From NCBI GenBank assembly GCA_020137815.1, contig CM035350.1, positions 186,001 through 250,000 of the forward strand: a DNA stretch of 64,000 bases, given 5' to 3'. This document shows positions 42,901 through 53,605 of this stretch, piece after piece. The notes under the pieces were generated by a model, which was given only the letters and a program-made list of their open reading frames with translations, did no database searches and had not been told where the DNA came from. The stretch's first letter is position 1; the number at the start of each line of letters is the position of its first letter. This stretch comes from Hormiphora californensis (taxonomy: Eukaryota; Ctenophora; Tentaculata; Cydippida; Pleurobrachiidae). The translations under genes and the position numbers were made by a program.

Positions 42901-45333
42901 ATGATAACCACAATGGGCCGCAAACTGGCCGAGGATCTTGATAACTTAAAGCCCGATTTTTGGAGCAAAGCGGATGTTGGACGATGGTTAAAAATGAGTG
43001 GTTTCGACCATCTCATTTCCACATTCGATGAACATGATATATCAGGTAGAGAACAGTTGCATGTTAAACCAGTGCAGTTAGCAGTGCTAATACAGATCCC
43101 CCTCTCAGTACCAGTACTAATACAGATCCCCCTCTCAGGAGAAGTCCTGATGATGTTATCTGAACAAGACCTGAGAAAACCACCCCTGTCACTCCAAAAG
43201 TTGGGGGAAATAAAGCGTCTTTCCTCCAATATCGCCCGGCTCCAGGCTGCCTATACAGTTCCCGAAAAGAGGTCAAGGAGAACACGTCGTGACTCTATTG
43301 ACTCAAGTAAAGACTGGAGAAGTCTCTCTCTGGTGAACAAGAAAGAGTCTTTAAAGCTGCTAGTGGCGTTCTTGTACGGTCTATGTTCTCTGATAGTAAC
43401 CAGTATAGTGATGACACTAGCTCATGATAGGGTACCTGATATGAAAACCATACCTCCGCTACCTGATATCTTCCTCGACAATATTCCCTTTATACCCCAC
43501 TCCTTCGAGACTGCAGAGGCGTGTGCAGTAACATTGACCGCCATGTTTTCCTGCATCATCCTGGTACATAAGCAGCGTCTGGTAATCCTCCGCCGGTACT
43601 GCTCCATAGTGGGCACAGTGTTCTTTCTCAGAGCTCTAACCATGCTCTCTACTACACTATCTGTACCAGGGAAACACTTGGAGAACTGCGAGGTGAGGAT
43701 TGGAGACAGCTGGGACGATCGACTACAGCATGTCATCTCTATCTGGAGAGGTTGGTCACTTCACACATCTCACGACGGTACAACACATGCACAGTATGGA
43801 AGTAGCCTGCAGTAGATGATGAGGGGACACAGTAGTACAGCCTTTAGTTGAGAGAGAGGAGAGGAGATAGATAAGACGACGAGATCGAGGAAGAGAGAGA
43901 GGGGCACAGTAGTACAGCCTTTAGTTGGAGAGAGAGAGAGAAAAGAGCGAAGAGAGAGAGAGGTAGGAGAAGAGAGGAGAGAGGAGAGATAGGCAGAAGA
44001 TGCGAGAGAGAGATCGAGAGTCCTACGTACTCTGGGTTCATGACTTCTCGCCTGCATCGACGATCTGATGGACAGATCTAGTCTAGGTCAGTCTGGTCTC
44101 TCTCTCTCGCTCTGTCTGCCTCTCCTCCCCCTCCCTTTGATCACGACATCTCCATACTGCCAGTTCAGTATGTCTCTGGCAGACGAAATGCAACTCGACG
44201 GTACGTGTATTCGACATGTACGTCAATCAATCCAGATTGGTGTCAGTCAGGAAGTATGCTCGCAAGTACAAGCACACCACCCACAATACCAGATTGTTAT
44301 CTGCGACACAACTCACAATAATATTCCCAGGAGCTGGGATGTCAATATCTGGAGTGAGAACTTGTGGAGACTACATGTTCAGTGGCCACACTGCCGTCCT
44401 AACAGTCCTCAATCTATTTGTATGCGAGTGTAAGTTGCAGCAGTGTTCAGTAACAACAGTATTTACAAATCACTAAGGCACCAGTTAGAGATTCCCAGGC
44501 ATCAGTTCCCAAGCACGGCAGTTGCCAAGGTCGGGAAGCAAGTGAGTGCTGACGGTGCGCGCTAGTACTACTTTCCATACAATTTACGTCACGCGCAGCA
44601 GTGTCACATGGTTCACACAGAACCATCTGCACATGATGGCCGGGCATGCAGGAACGCGCCGTGCCCTGATGTCAGGGAGCGTCCCCCTGATGTCAGGGAG
44701 CGTCCCCTGTAACTTGTGCGTAACAATGTCTCCCGTTAGATTCGTCATCTAAATTGCGGTTCCTGCAAACTCTAAGCTGGTCACTCAACTTATTTGGAGC
44801 GTTCTTTATTCTAGCGGCCCATGAGCATTACACAATAGACGTTATTGTAGCATTCTACATTACATCTCGTACCTTCGCCTACTACCATGTGCTCGCCAAC
44901 TCCCTAGCACACAAGCAATACCATTCGAAGGTAAACTACTACAATGTGATCAAGTCCGACCCCCTATTTAGTATTTGGAGCAAAGTGTTTTGCCCGGTAT
45001 ATGATCGGGGTCAAATAATATTTCTATATCATGTATTTGTGGGATGTTTATTATACTCTTACTTCCCAGTAAATGGGGGTTCCGGTAAATCTGGGTCCGA
45101 TTGTATTACATTTAACAAAGTACTAATTGTGATCTGCCCTTTAGGAGCTCACATGGAGTTGGTTTCCTCTGTACTCCTACTTTGAGGAACATGTCGATAG
45201 TAAGATACTCAACGAATACGAGTGGCCATGGGAGCCCTTTGTGGCATTTTGTACTCGCCGCTACCACTGGTTGATGCTTATTCGCGAGGAACGCAGGAAA
45301 AATGGCGTAGGGACGTTGTCTAAAACAGATTAA
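42901..45333 (+). CDS. SAMD8: Sphingomyelin-synthase-related protein 1 (SAM domain plus PAP2-like synthase)
   Basis: Five exons in phase: 42901-43045, 43139-43750, 44331-44429, 44740-44996 and 45145-45333 (stop 45331-45333), 433 residues. The N-terminal SAM domain (about 18-85) has [19 protein letters not shown] and [18 protein letters not shown] six-helix membrane domain follows, with the synthase signatures [26 protein letters not shown] (His about 272) and [17 protein letters not shown] (His 315 and Asp 319), i.e. the His-His-Asp triad. In animals SMSr/SAMD8 is an ER enzyme making ceramide phosphoethanolamine and sensing ceramide. The SAM domain favours SAMD8 or SMS1 over SMS2. Intron 1 (93 nt) is a multiple of three and open. 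Intron 2 (580 nt) has GA-rich repeats including a duplicated GGCACAGTAGTACAGCCTTT. The exon 4 donor could be slightly misplaced. Confidence 0.9.
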
Positions 45334-45650
45334 GGGTTGAAAAATGCTTTTTATTGTGTTATATTTGTGGTAAAGAATGTCAGATAATATTAAGTTATAA
45401 TTATTTCTGAACAATTCTGATCTTGGGGAAATTCCTTTATCAATATCGCTGTTTTTCTAGGTTAAGTTTATATGTAAGCTTGTTTGTATGTGGTGACGGA
45501 ATGAGTAACTTATTAAAACGCCCCTTTTTGTTATTATATCGCATGCAAGAGAATGCTAAATTTTGTTTTTGTTGGTAAAATTGTTTGTTATAATATTATA
45601 AAACTAGTAATAGTGATTATTCTATGCAGAAATGTGGGGTTTTACTTGTG
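45334..45650. other. 3' flank of SAMD8
   Basis: AT-rich sequence with no gene. It must hold the 3' UTR and polyadenylation site; ATTAAA is present near 45515. Confidence 0.4.
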
Positions 45651-46152
45651 TTTACTCCCTCCTAGTTCCCACTCCCTCCTAGTTCCCACTCCCTCCTAGT
45701 TCCCACTCCCTCCTAGTTCCCATTCCCTCCTATTTCCCACTCCCTCCCAGTTCCCACTCCCTCCTAGTTCCCACTCCCTCCCAGTTCCCACCCCCTCCTA
45801 GTTCCCATTCCCTCCTATTTCCCACTCCCTCCCAGTTCCCACTCCCTCCTAGTTCCCACTCCCTCCTAGTTCCCACTCACTCCTAGTTCCCACTCCCTCC
45901 TAGTTCCCACCCCCTCCTAGTTCCCACTCCCTCATTGTTCCCACTCCCTCCTAGTTCCCACTCCCTCCTAGTTCCCACTCCCTCCTAGTTCCCACTCCCT
46001 CCTAGTTCCCACTCCCTCCTAGTTCTCACTCCCTCCTAGTTCCCACTCCCTCCTAGTTCCCACTCCCTCCTAGTTCCCACTCCCTCCTAGTTCCCACTCC
46101 CTCCTAGTTCCCACTCCCTCCTAGTTCCCACTCCCTCCTAGTTCCCACTCCC
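45651..46152. repeat. 17-bp minisatellite, about 29 copies
   Basis: Head-to-tail units TTCCCACTCCCTCCTAG with few variants (CCCAG for CCTAG, CACC for CACT, CATT for CCTA). It is pyrimidine-only on this strand apart from A/G at two positions. Confidence 0.95.
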
Positions 46153-46416
46153 CAGTGTCAAAGTATCTCAATCCGACTAGGATCCTGATTTTTTTTTTTA
46201 AATTTGACTAGGATGGAAACATATTTTTCTATTTTAATAAGTTTCAACGCATTGATTAATTAACTAGATAATTATATAAAAAACAAAACATTTAAAAAAA
46301 TAAAAAATGACGTTTTGGGTTTATGTCAAACCTGAGGATCGAACCCGGGTCTCCCGCTTGACAGGCGAGAATCATACCACTAGACCACCAACCTTGTGCT
46401 TAAATCAATATTCAGC
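46153..46416. other. Left flank of the Penelope insertion
   Basis: AT-rich DNA containing a tRNA-like sequence (next entry). Apart from that nothing is recognised. Confidence 0.4.
46328..46396 (-). tRNA. tRNA-like sequence, anticodon loop GTC (Asp-type), probably not functional
   Basis: On the minus strand it has an A box TGGTCTAGTGGTAT, an anticodon stem-loop CTCGC-CTGTCAA-GCGGG (anticodon GTC) and a B box GGGTTCGATCC. D- and anticodon arms are good; the T stem has a mismatch and the acceptor strands do not pair. It reads as a degenerate tRNA-Asp or a tRNA-derived SINE head. Confidence 0.35.
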
Positions 46417-46508
46417 GCTCTATATAATGTTGAGGGGATGATCCCTGTATTGATCTCACGTGGTTCGAAGTTTGGTCAGGCATAGAAGACTCGGGATGTT
46501 ACAAAGGT

Positions 46509-46580
46509 GAACAAATTTCAATAGCAAAACAGACGTTTCGGCGTAAAATAGCCCTCATCAGTGAAAGAAATAAACTGTTC
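46509..46580 (-). ncRNA. Hammerhead ribozyme candidate, Penelope pLTR (minus copy)
   Basis: Same 72-nt sequence as the plus-strand copies, here in the inverted Penelope copy: core CTGATGA, stem II GGC/GCC with loop TATTTTAC, GAAAC then GTC, and stem I strands GAACA...ATTTC / GAAAT...TGTTC. Confidence 0.7.
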
Positions 46581-46732
46581 ATAGTGACACACATTTATAG
46601 CCCGACACTTGACACTCGAATCCTAATCAGAACTGTTTCTAGCAATTAGTGGTTGCACCACCTCTGAAATCTGACATCGGATGGGATCATACTCTGGGTT
46701 TAGCGGCTGTGACATGAGCCAATCAGAACCAA

Positions 46733-47433
46733 TCAGAACACGAAACCATTCGTCTGGCAATCATTCAGAGCTGGGTGTTCCCGCTGAATTGTCAGATTCT
46801 CCCTCAAAAAAGTCTCAAGAACGTCTCTCCCTCTCCCGACAACTCTAAAATCAAAATTCTCAAAGAAAATCTCAAAGTCCTTTTCTCTCTCCTCTCGCTC
46901 CCTCTGTCCTGGTCTGCCCCTCTTCCTCTTCCTCATGGTCACTGCTTCGGGGTGCTCCTCAGTAAGGTGTCGTCCCAGGGCGCTCTTCGTGTTCCCAAGG
47001 CGTTGGCTGCGCTCATGTTCGTTGACCCTTTCTGAGAGGGGTCTACCGGTAGCACCAATGTAGTCCTCTCCACAGCGTCGGCAGGTGGCTTTGTAGACCA
47101 CATTCCTCTGGTGACAGGAGAGATCGGCCTGGTGAAGTTCACAGGAGCAAGGAGGGGGTGGGGCGAGACGACGGGAGAGGGCGGCCTTAATCTCATCCTT
47201 GACCGTTCTACCCGAGGTGGTGACGACTCTGATAGGGATTCCAGACCGGGCTGCAGCTTTCTTGATTTTACGGGTTAGGGCCTCGTTGACATAGGGCACC
47301 TTCATCGTGAACTTGGGCTCGGTCTGCGGAGGGGGGCTGGTGGGGGATGGGTTAGGGGGAGGGGTGGGTTGGGGGTGTGAGGGGTTGTGGGTGGTGTGAC
47401 GATGTTTGCCCACTTCCCTGGTGATGGTGTTGG
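46733..47433 (-). CDS. Penelope-like element, GIY-YIG endonuclease part (inverted copy)
   Basis: This is the C-terminal part of the Penelope ORF. A Pro/His-rich linker is followed by a CCHH-type zinc motif (CELHQADLSCHQRN) and the GIY-YIG domain VVYKATCRRCGEDYIGATGRPLSERVNEHERS. A basic RKRKRGRPGQ stretch and a C-terminal helix follow, to the stop at 46733. The upstream RT half of the same copy lies beyond the LTR element at 54909-55904. The small open frame that appears to start in the LTR is a fusion by chance. Confidence 0.8.
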
Positions 47434-47565
47434 TGTTATGGTTGTACAAAGTTGAAGACAAGCGTATTGCGATAACGAGAATGCGAAGTGAATTGTTATC
47501 ACTGATAACAGTAACAGAGACATATAATACTTGAGGTTAAATCACGAGGTTGCCTGGTTACAACA
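47434..47565 (-). repeat. 3' LTR of the Ty3-type element
   Basis: 132 bp, apparently identical to 54777-54908. Its outer flank is TTGG. Confidence 0.9.
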
Positions 47566-48540
47566 AATCCTCTCTTTAAAAAAAAAAGATCTTAGGTAAA
47601 TAAAAAATAGTAAAAATTTGAAAAATTGTCTATCACACATAAAATATTGTCTTTTTGAGGGAGATGAGGTATTTTTGTAGAAAAATGAAGACCAGAAGGA
47701 CTATGTTGGATTAGATAGGACGTCGACAGGAATTCGCCTGACTCCGACATGGTGAGGAATTTCGGGATCATGGACCAAACGGGATCATGGATTAAACAAA
47801 AATATCACATTTATCACTCTTTTCTCTAAAAATGTCTTTAATTAATAAGTCTATTATAAGTTTATGATTGATAATATGTATATCGCACTCTTTCTAACAA
47901 AAATTTATAATTTACATGATTATAGATTGTAGAATGTGGTTAGTAGGAAAGTTTATTTATAACTAAACGAGGGTAGAATGTGGTTAGTAGAATATTTAGT
48001 TGGTAGAATTAGTTGTATAATTAATTTTTTTTAATTAATTAACATTAGGATAGGATAGTATAGTAAAATAATTAGTAAAATAATTAGTCAGATCCTAATT
48101 ATTTATTGGAATAAACCAAACGATAGAAACACGCCGCTGTTATAACTTGGCGAAATGGTTGGCACATGCGGGGGCTCATTACTATGCAACAATAAACAAT
48201 TCGTTAATAAGTAACGAAGAGTAAGTGGGAGCCGTGTTCTCAAGAATCAGTTACCACATGCCTGACCAACCTGCATAAAGTTTGTGGGAAGAGTGAACAG
48301 CGATACGTAGTGAGTCAAAATATGTTAAAACTACGCTAGAATCTAGCAGGGTGAATTAACCCTAAGCTAAATCAGATGACTTCCGGGTGTATATAATATA
48401 TATACGAAAAGCTAGAGCTCTAATCTATCAATAGAAAGAACAGTTAGAGATGGCTGAGAGAAGAATCCTGATTTAGGAACACAATAAATTGTGTGAGATG
48501 AATGGTATTAGTATACCTGTGTTTGAAAAGTGAGGATTAC
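47566..48540. other. Non-coding 3' region of the Ty3-type element
   Basis: AT-rich, no open frame of note, with repeated TAGAATGTGGTTAGTAG near 47930-48000. It lies between the last ORF and the polypurine tract. Confidence 0.6.
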
Positions 48541-48544
48541 CGAA

Positions 48545-49154
48545 CTATTTCTTCTTCTTAGTCGGGCTAAACGCGCTCCTCATCTTTTCCTGTAGCTTAC
48601 TGGACTTACTTCTTGTATCATAACTACTCGAAGTCTGAGCTGTAGATTGCCCTGTGAGTTTCCTTTTCTCGGGCATGCTCTTGGTTGACGGGTTACGAGA
48701 TACACCAGTAGTTTTGGGTTTAGGAGCTGGTTGGGGTTTTTCAGGTCTGGGTCTGAGATTATAGGAAGACTTGACAGCACCTGCCGAACCAGTAATATCA
48801 CTCTCCGATTGCGTACGGCTTTTACGCCGTTTAGCTAAAGGAGGGATTTTAGGAGTGGTTGTGGTAGGAGTGTGGAAAGGTGTAGAAGGGGTAGTAGGAT
48901 TAGTAACAGTTACATCTCTTTGTGGAGTAGCAGTCTCCTCTTGAGCTGCTGCGGGTACATTTGAATTCGGTACCTCTGGTTCTGTATCTATTACTGATTC
49001 TGCATCAGTATTTACACCTGTAGAAGACACATCTGTAGGAATGGTATTAGTAGCACTATGATAGGAAGTTTCCGTATCTGTGTTAACTCCTGAAGAAGAA
49101 ACATCTATAGGAGTGGTGTTAGTAGCTCTGTGATAGGAAGTTTCTGTGTCTGTA
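48545..49154 (-). CDS. Ty3-type element, C-terminal tail of pol (downstream of the MITE)
   Basis: About 200 residues. The first part has two to three repeats of a 24-residue module with ETSYH and DVSSSGVN. Then come Thr/Pro-rich sequence, a KRRKSR basic patch and a SSYNLRPRP motif resembling post-integrase tails of Ty3-type elements. The repeat module also ends the preceding ORF, so this is the same protein cut by the TTAA-flanked MITE. The ATG-initiated frame starts inside the MITE and is not meaningful. Confidence 0.65.
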
Positions 49155-49158
49155 TTAA

Positions 49159-49489
49159 AGTGAGAGAGAACAGCAGGGATTTTCACAAAAAGTTTTCTGG
49201 ATACTCCTTGATGGCTAACTAAAACTTTAGTGAAAACCGCATGTCTCTAGCATGTTTTTGAAAATTGAGCTAACACATGCGAGACGCACCATAATGGGCC
49301 CATAATGGGCGTAACTGCATGTACAATATGAATTTACGCCCATTATAGGCCCATAATGGTGCGTCTCGCATGTGTTAGCTCGATTTTCAAAAACATGCTA
49401 GAGACATGCGGTTTTCACTAAAGTTTTAGTTCGCCATCAAGGAGTATCCAGACAACTTTTTGTAAAAATCCCTGCTGTTCTCTCTCACT
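49159..49489. mobile_element. Palindromic MITE with TTAA duplication inside the Ty3 pol
   Basis: 331 bp, ends AGTGAGAGAGAACAGCAGGG and complement, flanked by TTAA (49155-49158 and 49490-49493), the target signature of piggyBac-type elements. The arms are almost fully complementary, around TGCATGTACAATATGAATTTACG. Removing it with one TTAA restores the reading frame of the host element. It is therefore the youngest visible layer at this site. Confidence 0.85.
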
Positions 49490-49493
49490 TTAA

Positions 49494-50439
49494 CTCCCGA
49501 AGAATTCACGTCTGTAGGAGTAGTGTTAGTAGCTCTGTGATAGGAGGATAGTCGTGGGCTTCTCCTGGTATGAGGAGGGAGGGGGTCAAGTAGAAAATCA
49601 TCTTCGATTGAAGATGCATAGGAAGTAGTACGTCTACGTCTTGAAGGAATAGGAGGGACGTTTGACGGTTTAGGAATAGAGGTATCGATGGAAGATGTTC
49701 GTGAGTACTTATTTTTAACATAGTGTTTCATTTTAGTAATACTAACTAATTTATCTTTGCCATCAAAATTAATAACATAATTATAGTCATTAATTTTCTT
49801 TAGAACTTTATCTGGACCAGTCCACTTTTGGGAGTATTTATGATTAGGAACATTTATCAACAACATACACAACATACCTTCTTCAAAGAATGGTCCTCTT
49901 ACTTTTTTATCGTAGTTGGTACTCATGTATTGGATGTGTTTGTTGATTTTCTCACGAACCCGACGTGTAGTATCACGTACATGAGAATACATTTTATAAG
50001 CTGCAGTATCGTAATCACCAGGATTGTGTTCCTGGTTGTCTGGTAGGAATAGGTCACGAGGCGTGCGTGCCTCTTGGCCAAATAGAAGAAAGTTAGGAGA
50101 GTATCCAGTACGATTGGATCTCATGCAGTTAAGAGTAAAAACTATCCAGTCAATGTATTCGTCATACCTGTGATAGTCTTTATTAGCTAGAATAGCCCTG
50201 AAACAGGTGTTAATACGTCGGTGGCATGACTCCACCTTGCCTTGGGTAGAAGATTTCCACGGAGTGGAATGTAGTTTTTGTATCCCAAAAACTTTACAAA
50301 CCTCTTTGAAGAGATTAGATTCAAATCCAGAACCCTGATCACTTTGAATCCGGTTAGGAACACCAAACTTAGAAATCCAGTGTTTCATGATTGCTCTTAT
50401 AGTATGTTCTGCACTAGTACATAGATCGCACAGGTACAC
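49494..50439 (-). CDS. Ty3-type element, integrase C-terminal part
   Basis: About 310 residues. The integrase core continues with the second catalytic Asp (IQSDQGSGF) and the Glu-containing STQGKVESCHRRI. The GPY/F-like segment (GPFFEEGMLCMLLIN, KWTGPDKVLKKINDYNYVIN) and a tail follow. It overlaps the preceding frame by 26 nt and is shifted by one base relative to it. It is cut at its 3' end by the MITE. Confidence 0.8.
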
Positions 50440-53047
50440 ACACTAAGTAAGAACTATACATGTCCACTATAGTTAGAAGAGCTACGTGACCACGAGGGGT
50501 ACGCGTTTTAGAAGGTTCCAAATGGTCAATCTGAATACACGAATTGAATGAGCTATAAATTATGGGTTTGAGTGGGGCTTTGAGTGGGCGATTGGTTGCT
50601 TTGGATCGTTGACATGTGACACATGCTGAGACAAATAACTTGACCTCTAGTCTTATTTTGTAGAAATGAAATCTATGTGATAGCTGATCTAGTGTATTCT
50701 TCATACCAGGGTGACAACTACCAATGTTATCGTGGAATGAGGAAATAGCACGTCTAATTAACGTGTAAGGAAGAACAGTGACCCATTTTGGATCATTTTG
50801 TTCGGGTAGGAATGTTTTTAGCATGAGTAAACCCTTGCTAAATTTTAGGAGTTCAAATTTTCTGTAGTAGTAACTGATCTCTTTGTGACACTTAGAAAGT
50901 TCAAGATCAGGTTTAGAATCATTAGTTACCCATTCAATAACCTCAGAAATGATCTTATCATTTTGGTATTCTGCAATTATCTCCTCGGTAGTAATAGCTT
51001 GATCATCACCTTCAGGATCGGTGAGAGTTAGGACCTTGTTGAGTTTAGAAAATGTAGAACACGGAATCTCCTCATCACTGGAATATTCCGGGGGGATAGA
51101 AAGTGAAGAACTATCTGATGAGGAAGTGTCAATTAGTTCCTTAATTTTCCTAATTCTTCTCTTAGTTTTAGGTTTAGAATTAATATCAGTCTGTGTACCC
51201 ACAGATTGTTCTGAAATGTTATGGGCATATCTACTGAGATAATCAGCAATTTGTATGTCCTCAGAACGGCCACTGACATGTTTTATAGTAAATCTGTAAC
51301 TTGATAAGTCAGCAATTCGACGCTGCATATATGCATTGTCTTTAGAAAACAGGGTTTGTAAATTGAGAAGTGCTTTACAATCACTTAAAATAGTAAATTG
51401 GCTACCTTGTAAGTAGATTTTCCAATGCATTATAGCAGAATGTAGGGCTAGAAATTCTAATCTAGTAGCACCCCATTTTTGCAAATGTTTAGGAACTCGT
51501 TTAGAATAGTAGGATATAACTTTGCGTTGTTTGGTTCTAGGATCGAGTTGGGTTAGAACAGCACCTAGACCTCGTTTGGAAGCGTCTAGAGTTACTACGT
51601 AGGAGTTGTGCGTGTCATTGACATCGGGCACGGATAGGATAGGAGCTGAAGACATGGCATGTTTCAGCTGATTGAATGAGTCTTGACAAGTTTTAGTCCA
51701 AACTAGCTCTTTTTTCTTATCAGTGTTTCCACCAGTAAGAGCATAGAGAGGAGCTGCCATCTCGGCAAAACCTTTTACAAAGTTGCGATGGTAGTTAACC
51801 ATGCCTAGAAACTTTTGTACCTGTTTGATACTAGTTGGGGTAGGAAGATTTCTAATAGCTTTCACTTTGTCAGGATCCACGGAAATTCCATCCTTAGAAA
51901 TCTGTAAACCAAGAAATTTAACTTCTTGTTGGAAGAGCTTAGTTTTCTTAGGAGAGAGTTTTAGGTTAGCAAAGGTTAGTCTGTCAAAAACAAACTTTAA
52001 CCGACGGAGATGATCGGGATAGGTATTACTGCATACCAAGAGATCATCTATGTATAGAATCAAAGCCTTGAAAGGAACTTTGTTAAATAGTAATGCCATC
52101 GCACGAGAAAACTCGGCACTAGAAGATGATTGACCTTGTATCATCCGGTTAAACATGTATCGTTTACTGTTATAAGTGAAGGCTGTGAGATGTCTGCTTT
52201 CCTTCTCGAGCCCAATTTGAGTAAAAGAACTAACAAAATCCAAAGATGATAGGATGTTGTGTTCTGATAACCTGTCAAAGATGTTATTAATTCTAGGAAG
52301 TTCGTAGTTATCTTGAATGCACTGAGAGTTTAGACTTCTAGCATCCACGACGAATCGCCAGGAAGTAGAACCAGAAGAATTCTTAGGAACCATGAAAACA
52401 GCACTGTTCCAAAGAGAATACTTGCAGGGTGAAATCTGACCAGATTCAGAGAGATTAGTAATTTCCTTATCTAGGAAAGGTTTAATACGGTGGCCAACAG
52501 GCCGGGAAGGAACCCATTTAGGGATGAAATCACGCTTCAGATGAAGTTGTGATTCGTAGAAGGAAGCACATCCCAAATCGTTAGGATTGCGTGCAAAGAT
52601 ATGAGAATACTCACAAATCAGTTCATGTAGCTGTTCTCGATAGAGTTCAGGAACATGGTTGAGTTCATTTATCTTTAACTGATTTAGGAGGTCGTTAGTA
52701 TCTTTCCATTTGCCGTTCTCGATTGTATCTTCTATCGAACAAGCTGTGGGAAGTCTAGGAATATCACAAGAAGAATCATACCAGTCTTCTTTTCCAGTGA
52801 ACTGCTTCAGTGATCTCACCTCTTCAGCCTGGGAATTATCAACCGGGTTAAAAAATGCAACAAGTTGGTTCTTGTATATTGTTACATCATTCTCGGTGGG
52901 GTTAATGCAATGCACATGCACTTTATTACCCTTTGAGTATGATAACGTACCAGTAACAAGCAAATTGCATTTACTTGTTAGATTTGTAGAATGGTTCGAT
53001 AATGCCTTCCCTGTCACGAGGGTGCGGCTTAGAAAAATGTTTGTCAC
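50414..53047 (-). CDS. Ty3-type element, reverse transcriptase, RNase H and integrase N-terminus
   Basis: 877 residues. RT (about 215-400) has VPKNSSGSTSWRFVVDARSLN, SSLDFVSSFTQIGL (motif A) and LILYIDDLLV (motif C, YIDD). RNase H (about 485-600) begins YVVTLDASKRGLGAVL with ATRLEFLALHSAIMHW. An integrase zinc domain HDNIGSCHPGMK...CVTCQRSK and the start of the catalytic core (IQIDHLEP, TIVDMYSSY) follow. The frame then ends at a TAG (50414-50416) while integrase continues one base out of phase in the next ORF. The protein is otherwise undamaged. Confidence 0.9.
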   Translation of the reverse strand: MTNIFLSRTLVTGKALSNHSTNLTSKCNLLVTGTLSYSKGNKVHVHCINPTENDVTIYKNQLVAFFNPVDNSQAEEVRSLKQFTGKEDWYDSSCDIPRLPTACSIEDTIENGKWKDTNDLLNQLKINELNHVPELYREQLHELICEYSHIFARNPNDLGCASFYESQLHLKRDFIPKWVPSRPVGHRIKPFLDKEITNLSESGQISPCKYSLWNSAVFMVPKNSSGSTSWRFVVDARSLNSQCIQDNYELPRINNIFDRLSEHNILSSLDFVSSFTQIGLEKESRHLTAFTYNSKRYMFNRMIQGQSSSSAEFSRAMALLFNKVPFKALILYIDDLLVCSNTYPDHLRRLKFVFDRLTFANLKLSPKKTKLFQQEVKFLGLQISKDGISVDPDKVKAIRNLPTPTSIKQVQKFLGMVNYHRNFVKGFAEMAAPLYALTGGNTDKKKELVWTKTCQDSFNQLKHAMSSAPILSVPDVNDTHNSYVVTLDASKRGLGAVLTQLDPRTKQRKVISYYSKRVPKHLQKWGATRLEFLALHSAIMHWKIYLQGSQFTILSDCKALLNLQTLFSKDNAYMQRRIADLSSYRFTIKHVSGRSEDIQIADYLSRYAHNISEQSVGTQTDINSKPKTKRRIRKIKELIDTSSSDSSSLSIPPEYSSDEEIPCSTFSKLNKVLTLTDPEGDDQAITTEEIIAEYQNDKIISEVIEWVTNDSKPDLELSKCHKEISYYYRKFELLKFSKGLLMLKTFLPEQNDPKWVTVLPYTLIRRAISSFHDNIGSCHPGMKNTLDQLSHRFHFYKIRLEVKLFVSACVTCQRSKATNRPLKAPLKPIIYSSFNSCIQIDHLEPSKTRTPRGHVALLTIVDMYSSYLVCVPVRSMY

Positions 53048-53546
53048 GTGAGGTGGAAGTTAGTGGGAATGAACCACGTACAAACTTAGAACAGTTAGCA
53101 GGAATAGTAATGGTCTTACAAAGTTTAATCTTCGTCCTAGTGTTAATAGAAGAAGGTTTGTAAGTGGTAGGAATGTCTTGATCGGGTAGTTTAACAAGAC
53201 GGTTAGGAATATCAATTGTCATCTCATAGGATTGTATGAGATCCATACCGAGTAGAAAATCAGTGTCAATATGATCACTAACTATAAAACGTTCAGTACG
53301 TCGTGACTTTCCTATATCAGTCGGTAAGTCAATCTCACCTCTCATAGGAATAATCCGCTTTCCCAATCCGGTAATAAGCTTACTTGAAGGACGTATCTGA
53401 GTAGAAAGACCAAGGATGTGAACAATTCGTGTAGCAACTAAGCTAACATGAGCTCCAGTATCAATTAGAAAGTTAACTGGGTGTCCACAGCAGTATCCAT
53501 TTAGAAGAATTTCACGTCTGAGAGGTCGACTGTGAGTTTTACCCAA
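52971..53546 (-). CDS. Ty3-type element, aspartic protease
   Basis: 191 residues. Retropepsin active site FLIDTGAHVSLV (DTG), flap region ITGLGKRIIPMRGEIDL, and LLGMDLIQSYEMTID near the end of the fold. It overlaps the following pol frame by 77 nt in a different phase, so pol may be reached by frameshifting, unless a sequence error separates them. Confidence 0.8.
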   Translation of the reverse strand: MGKTHSRPLRREILLNGYCCGHPVNFLIDTGAHVSLVATRIVHILGLSTQIRPSSKLITGLGKRIIPMRGEIDLPTDIGKSRRTERFIVSDHIDTDFLLGMDLIQSYEMTIDIPNRLVKLPDQDIPTTYKPSSINTRTKIKLCKTITIPANCSKFVRGSFPLTSTSRDKHFSKPHPRDREGIIEPFYKSNK

Positions 53547-53605
53547 GTTAATTGAGAATTCAGAAGATCTCAGAGAATTGGGGTTAGGAGTATTGTCGCC
53601 TCTCT

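Noticed and set aside
42885-43285. Minus-strand frames opposite SAMD8 exon 2
   Set aside because: Antisense shadows of a clearly conserved coding exon.
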